Origin: Glycomyces harbinensis
GTDB lineage: Bacteria; Actinomycetota; Actinomycetes; Mycobacteriales; Micromonosporaceae
Direction: 5' to 3'
NCBI RefSeq assembly: GCF_900101745.1
Contig: NZ_FNAD01000006.1
Location: 1-64,000 of the forward strand
DNA length: 64,000 nt
Position numbers and translations under genes: made by a program. The notes under the pieces are model-generated. The model saw nothing but the letters and a program-made list of their open reading frames with translations. It searched no databases and was not told the DNA's origin. This document shows, one piece after another, positions 60,636 to 64,000 of this stretch. How positions within the stretch are numbered: position 1 is the first letter of the stretch; each line of letters starts with the position of its first letter.

Positions 60636-61433
60636 TTGACGCAGGGCTTCGCGGTGGACCGCGCCTTCGCGACCGTCGCGTTCAAACGCCGCCTGGCGTA
60701 CAAGATCCAGTGGATGGTCGCCCTGGTCCTCGGCGGCGGCGCCATGCTCGTCTCGATGGCGATGTGGCGCAACCTGCTCGCCGACGGCGCGCTGTCGGGC
60801 TACGACTGGGAGTCGATGCGCGCCTACATCATCATCGGGTTCATCACCGCGACCGTGGTCTTCGGCGCCGCGGACTGGCACATCGCCGACCGCATCCTCG
60901 ACGGCCACATCGCGATCGACCTGACCAAGCCCGTCGACTTCCAGCGGGCCCGCGCCGCCGAGTACATCGGCTCCATGATCTCCACCGTCCCCACCGTGAT
61001 CGTCGGCGTCGTCGGCGCCTGGCTGCTCTTCGACCCGCCCGGCCCGGCCTCGGCCCTCGCCGGGGTCCTCACCGCCGTCAGCTTCGTCCTGATCTTCCCG
61101 CTCGCCTTCGGCATCACCTACCTCACGGTCCTGGTGTGCTTCTGGACCAAGCGGTACATCGGCGTCATGTGGCTGCGCGAGGCCCTGCTCGGCTTCTTCT
61201 CCGGGATGATGATCCCCCTGGCGTTCATGCCCTCCTGGCTCCAGGCCGTCGCCTGGGCCCTGCCGTTCCCGCACTTCACGACCACGCCCGCCGCCATCTA
61301 CCTCGGCCGCGTCGACACCGCCGGAGCGCTGGGCCTCCTCGCGGCCGAGGCGGCCTGGGCCCTCGGGCTGTGGTTCGGCGGCCGGCTCGTGTTCCGCCAG
61401 GCGGTCAAGAAAGTGACGGTGCACGGTGGCTGA
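60636..61433 (+). CDS. ABC-2 permease A, copy 1
   Basis: 265 aa with six TM helices, COG4587-like. Conserved with copy 2 are GYDWESMRAYIIIGFITAT, DLTKPVDFQRARAAEYIG, FFSGMMIPLAFMPSWLQ and the C-terminal KKVTVHGG. A TTG start at 60636 follows GGGGTG; no good ATG/GTG lies nearby in frame. It is 31 bases after the ATPase and overlaps permease B by 8 bases. Confidence 0.88.
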   Translation: MTQGFAVDRAFATVAFKRRLAYKIQWMVALVLGGGAMLVSMAMWRNLLADGALSGYDWESMRAYIIIGFITATVVFGAADWHIADRILDGHIAIDLTKPVDFQRARAAEYIGSMISTVPTVIVGVVGAWLLFDPPGPASALAGVLTAVSFVLIFPLAFGITYLTVLVCFWTKRYIGVMWLREALLGFFSGMMIPLAFMPSWLQAVAWALPFPHFTTTPAAIYLGRVDTAGALGLLAAEAAWALGLWFGGRLVFRQAVKKVTVHGG

Positions 61434-62247
61434 CACCTCGACGCCCGGCAGGTCCCTGACCGCGCGGCACGTGGGCGGCGTCTACGGGCGCTCGCTCGTC
61501 GCCCAGATCCGCGCCATCACCGAGTACCCGGCCGACTTCTGGGTCATGGCCTCCGCGGGCGTGATGTGGAACGTCCTCCAGCTCGCGTTCCTGACGGTCC
61601 TGTTCGCCGCGGTCCCCGACGTCGCCGGGTGGGACTACCACGAGATGGTCATGCTCGCCGGGCTCCTGTCCGTGGCCGCCGGCTCGACCGCCCTGTTGTG
61701 CGACGGCGTGTGGAGCACCGGCGGAATGATCCTCAAGGGCGAGATCGACTACCGGATCACCCGTCCCGCGCCGGTGGTCGTCCAGGTCGCGACCACCCAC
61801 ATCGGGATGCAGGGCTTCGGCGAGGTCGGCTTCGGGCTCGTCATGGTCGTCTTCGGCTGGATCGGCGCCGGCCTGGGCCTCGCCGCCGTCCCCGTGGGCA
61901 TCCTCGGCATCCTCTGCGCCATCGTCATCGAGGGCGCGCTCATCACCGTGTTCTGCGCGGTGAACTTCTGGATCAAGGGCCCCATGTCGCCCTTCGCGTT
62001 CATGCTCATCGACCTCCAGAACAGCGCGATGAACCTCCCGCTGGGGCTCTTCCCGGCCGGCGTGCGGATCGTGACCATGTTCGTCGTCCCGGTCGCCTTC
62101 GTCAACTTCGTGCCCGTCGCCGTCCTCACCGGGCACCTGTCGGCCTGGTGGCTCATCGGCACCCCGCTCGCCGCCGTCGCGTCCGTCCTCGCGGCGGTCG
62201 GCATATACCGGCTCGGCCTGCGCTCCTACGACTCCTCGGGACACTGA
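61426..62247 (+). CDS. ABC-2 permease B, copy 1
   Basis: 273 aa with six TM helices, COG3694-like. Shared with copy 2 are HVGGVYGRSLVAQIRAITEY, GWDYHEMVMLAGLL, GEIDYRITRPAPVVVQVA and LIDLQNSAMNLPLGLFPAGV. GTG 61426 overlaps the preceding gene by 8 bases. It pairs with permease A to make one heterodimeric channel. Confidence 0.88.
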   Translation: MADTSTPGRSLTARHVGGVYGRSLVAQIRAITEYPADFWVMASAGVMWNVLQLAFLTVLFAAVPDVAGWDYHEMVMLAGLLSVAAGSTALLCDGVWSTGGMILKGEIDYRITRPAPVVVQVATTHIGMQGFGEVGFGLVMVVFGWIGAGLGLAAVPVGILGILCAIVIEGALITVFCAVNFWIKGPMSPFAFMLIDLQNSAMNLPLGLFPAGVRIVTMFVVPVAFVNFVPVAVLTGHLSAWWLIGTPLAAVASVLAAVGIYRLGLRSYDSSGH

Positions 62248-62249
62248 CC

Positions 62250-63038
62250 TTGGCAAGCATCGACGTCGCGCTCGCGACCATCTCGTTCAAGCGCAAGATC
62301 GCCTACAAGACGACCTGGCTCTTCTCGGTCCTGTTCGGCGGCTGGTCGCTCCTGGCCGGCCTCGCCGTCTGGAGCAACCTCATCGGCGACGGCGAGCTGG
62401 GCGGCTACGACTGGCAGTCCATGAAGGCCTACCTCATCATCGGCTTCCTGACCTCGACCCTCGCCTGGGCCGGCGCGGACTGGGAGATGGCCAACCGCAT
62501 CCTCGACGGGCTCGTCGCGGTCGACCTGACCAAGCCGATCGACTTCCAGCGCGCCCGCGCCGCCGAGTACATCGGCGGCATGGCCGCCTCGGTGCCCGCC
62601 GCGGTCCTCGGCACGGTCGCGGCGGTCCTGATCTTCCGGCCCGCGCCGCCCGCCTCGCCGCTCGCCGCGGCCCTGACCGTCCTCAGCCTGCTGTTCATCT
62701 TCCCGCTGGCGTTCGGCATCAACTACCTGTCGGTCCTCGCCTGCTTCGTGACGCAGCGCTACCTGGGCATCCAGTGGGCCAGGGACTGCTTCCTGGCGTT
62801 CTTCTCCGGGATGATGGTCCCGATCGCCCTCATGCCCGTGTGGCTCCAGGGCGTCGCGTGGAGCCTCCCGTTCGTCCACTTCACCACCACGCCCGCGTCG
62901 ATCTACCTCGGCCGCGTCGACGCCCTCGGCGGGCTCGGCCTCATCGCCGCCGAAGCGGTCTGGGCCCTCGGCCTGTGGCTCGGCGGCCGCCTCATCTGGA
63001 ACCAGCTCGTGAAGAAGGTGACCGTCCATGGCGGCTGA
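62250..63038 (+). CDS. ABC-2 permease A, copy 2
   Basis: 262 aa paralogue of 60636-61433: GYDWQSMKAYLIIGFLTSTL, DLTKPIDFQRARAAEYIGG, FFSGMMVPIALMPVWLQGV and the same C-terminal KKVTVHGG. A TTG start at 62250 (LASIDVALATISFKRK) lies two bases after the previous stop. It overlaps the next gene by 11 bases. Confidence 0.88.
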   Translation: MASIDVALATISFKRKIAYKTTWLFSVLFGGWSLLAGLAVWSNLIGDGELGGYDWQSMKAYLIIGFLTSTLAWAGADWEMANRILDGLVAVDLTKPIDFQRARAAEYIGGMAASVPAAVLGTVAAVLIFRPAPPASPLAAALTVLSLLFIFPLAFGINYLSVLACFVTQRYLGIQWARDCFLAFFSGMMVPIALMPVWLQGVAWSLPFVHFTTTPASIYLGRVDALGGLGLIAAEAVWALGLWLGGRLIWNQLVKKVTVHGG

Positions 63039-63834
63039 CACCGCGCGGATGCGCCACGCCGGCGCCGTCTACCGCCGCTCGATCGGCGCCTACCTGCGCT
63101 CGATGGCCGAGTACCCGGCCGACTTCTGGATCATGTCGATCGCCGGGACGCTCTGGCAGGTCGTCCTGTTCGCGTTCCTGAGCATCCTGTTCGCCAACGT
63201 CAACGCCATCGACGGCTGGGGCTACCACGAGATGCTCGTCCTCGCGGGCTTCCTCGCGACCTCCTGGTCCTCCACGGCCCTGTTCTGGGACGGCATCTGG
63301 GACACCGGCAAGATGATCGTCGAAGGCGACATGGACTACCGGCTCACCAGGCCCGCGCCCGTCCTCGTCCAGGTCGCGTCGAAGCACCTCGGCATGCAGG
63401 TCTTCGGCGAGATGACCCTCGGCCTGGTGATGATCGCGATCGGCTGGACCGGCGCGGGCCTGGGCCTCGCCGCGATCCCGGTCGGCCTCTTCCTGCTCGT
63501 GTGCGCCTCGATCATCCAGGCGGCGCTGCTGACCATCGCGAACGCCGCGAACTTCTGGATGAAGGGCCGCACCCCCGTCATCGCGTTCATGCTGACCGAA
63601 CTCCAGAACGAGGCCATGCGCTTCCCGCTGACGATCTTCCCGATCGGGGTCCGCCTGGTCCTCACCTTCGGCCTGCCGCTGGCGTTCGCGAGCTTCGTCC
63701 CCGCCCAGATCCTCACCGGCCGGCTCGACGCGTGGTGGCTCATCGGCCCGCCGCTGGCCGCCGCCGCGTGCGCACTGGCCGCCGTGTGGGTCTTCCGGGC
63801 GGGCGTGCGCGCCTACGATTCCGCCGGCAACTGA
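63028..63834 (+). CDS. ABC-2 permease B, copy 2
   Basis: 268 aa paralogue of 61426-62247: HAGAVYRRSIGAYLRSMAEY, GWGYHEMLVLAGFL, GDMDYRLTRPAPVLVQVA and LTELQNEAMRFPLTIFPIGV. ATG 63028 overlaps the preceding gene by 11 bases. Last gene of the five-gene exporter operon. Confidence 0.88.
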   Translation: MAADTARMRHAGAVYRRSIGAYLRSMAEYPADFWIMSIAGTLWQVVLFAFLSILFANVNAIDGWGYHEMLVLAGFLATSWSSTALFWDGIWDTGKMIVEGDMDYRLTRPAPVLVQVASKHLGMQVFGEMTLGLVMIAIGWTGAGLGLAAIPVGLFLLVCASIIQAALLTIANAANFWMKGRTPVIAFMLTELQNEAMRFPLTIFPIGVRLVLTFGLPLAFASFVPAQILTGRLDAWWLIGPPLAAAACALAAVWVFRAGVRAYDSAGN

Positions 63835-63862
63835 AGTGGCGTGGAACACCGCGAAAAAAGAC

Positions 63863-63892
63863 TTGCGCCCCCCGGGGAGGCTTCGCTAAAGT
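63863..63892 (+). promoter_or_regulatory. Promoter of the last gene
   Basis: TTGCGC, an 18-base spacer and TAAAGT, about 55 bases upstream of ATG 63949. A run of A (63854-63859) precedes the -35 element. Confidence 0.5.
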
Positions 63893-63948
63893 CATCGCTG
63901 TTGCCCGGAGCATTCCACCCGGGACGCTTGCGAATGGAGGTGTTACTG

Positions 63949-64000
63949 ATGGCTGTCACTGTTCTCGACCTTGCCTCGAAACTCAGTTCACCTTCCGCAG
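63949..64000 (+). CDS. Start of a gene cut by the window end
   Basis: Only 17 codons are visible: MAVTVLDLASKLSSPSA. ATG 63949 has a strong ribosome-binding site GGAGG 8 bases upstream and its own promoter. The hydrophobic xLDLxxKL-type start followed by Ser/Pro/Ala faintly recalls leader peptides of some actinobacterial ribosomal peptide precursors, but the fragment is too short to assign. Confidence 0.6.
   Translation, partial: MAVTVLDLASKLSSPSA

Overview
The window is chromosomal DNA of a very GC-rich Actinomycetota. Third codon positions are almost all G or C, GTG and TTG starts are common, start/stop overlaps are frequent, and several lineage-typical arrangements are present: DUF3046-recA-recX, a SAV_6107-type HEPN protein, and DUF948-DUF6167-alaS-ruvX-mltG-aroE. 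A Glycomycetales or Micromonosporales member would fit, but the sequence alone does not settle the genus. No rRNA, tRNA, CRISPR array, insertion sequence, integrase or phage gene was seen.

Left part (1-23000). A gene-free stretch (1-1320) of low-complexity tracts and degenerate 75-86 bp tandem repeats is followed by a sugar-utilisation locus. That locus has a three-gene ABC importer on the minus strand, a divergent ROK regulator, a GH3 glycosidase and a LacI regulator, with ROK-type and LacI-type operator candidates between the genes. Next come an M23 peptidase, an ABC-F ATPase followed by four 26 bp tandem repeats, a polytopic membrane protein, a small HTH protein, an ABC exporter, a sigma factor coupled to a membrane protein, and three adjacent double-GNAT acetyltransferases.

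Middle part (23000-42000). A DEAD-box helicase with a Gly/Arg repeat tail is followed by a membrane-spanning Hsp70-like protein, DoxX, an AcnR-like TetR regulator, DUF3046 and the recA-recX pair. recA has a PafBC-type damage-inducible promoter, and six 24 bp tandem repeats lie just upstream. Amino-acid genes follow (serA, leuB, ilvE), then a PrsW-type membrane protease whose reading frame runs antisense into its neighbour, divergent idsA and metF with leaderless-type promoters, a degenerate CDP-alcohol phosphotransferase homologue, a TPR protein and a HEPN protein.

Right part (42000-64000). This holds aspS, a transmembrane Ser/Thr kinase, a secreted sugar dehydrogenase, an LppX/LprG-like lipoprotein, rarA, and the alaS-ruvX-mltG-aroE operon. 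Then comes the most unusual locus: a DCC1-type thiol oxidoreductase followed by two tandem copies of an anchored small protein plus HTTM (vitamin K carboxylase-like) membrane protein. Directly after it lies an ABC-2 exporter with one ATPase and two tandem copies of a permease pair. The window ends a few codons into a new small gene.
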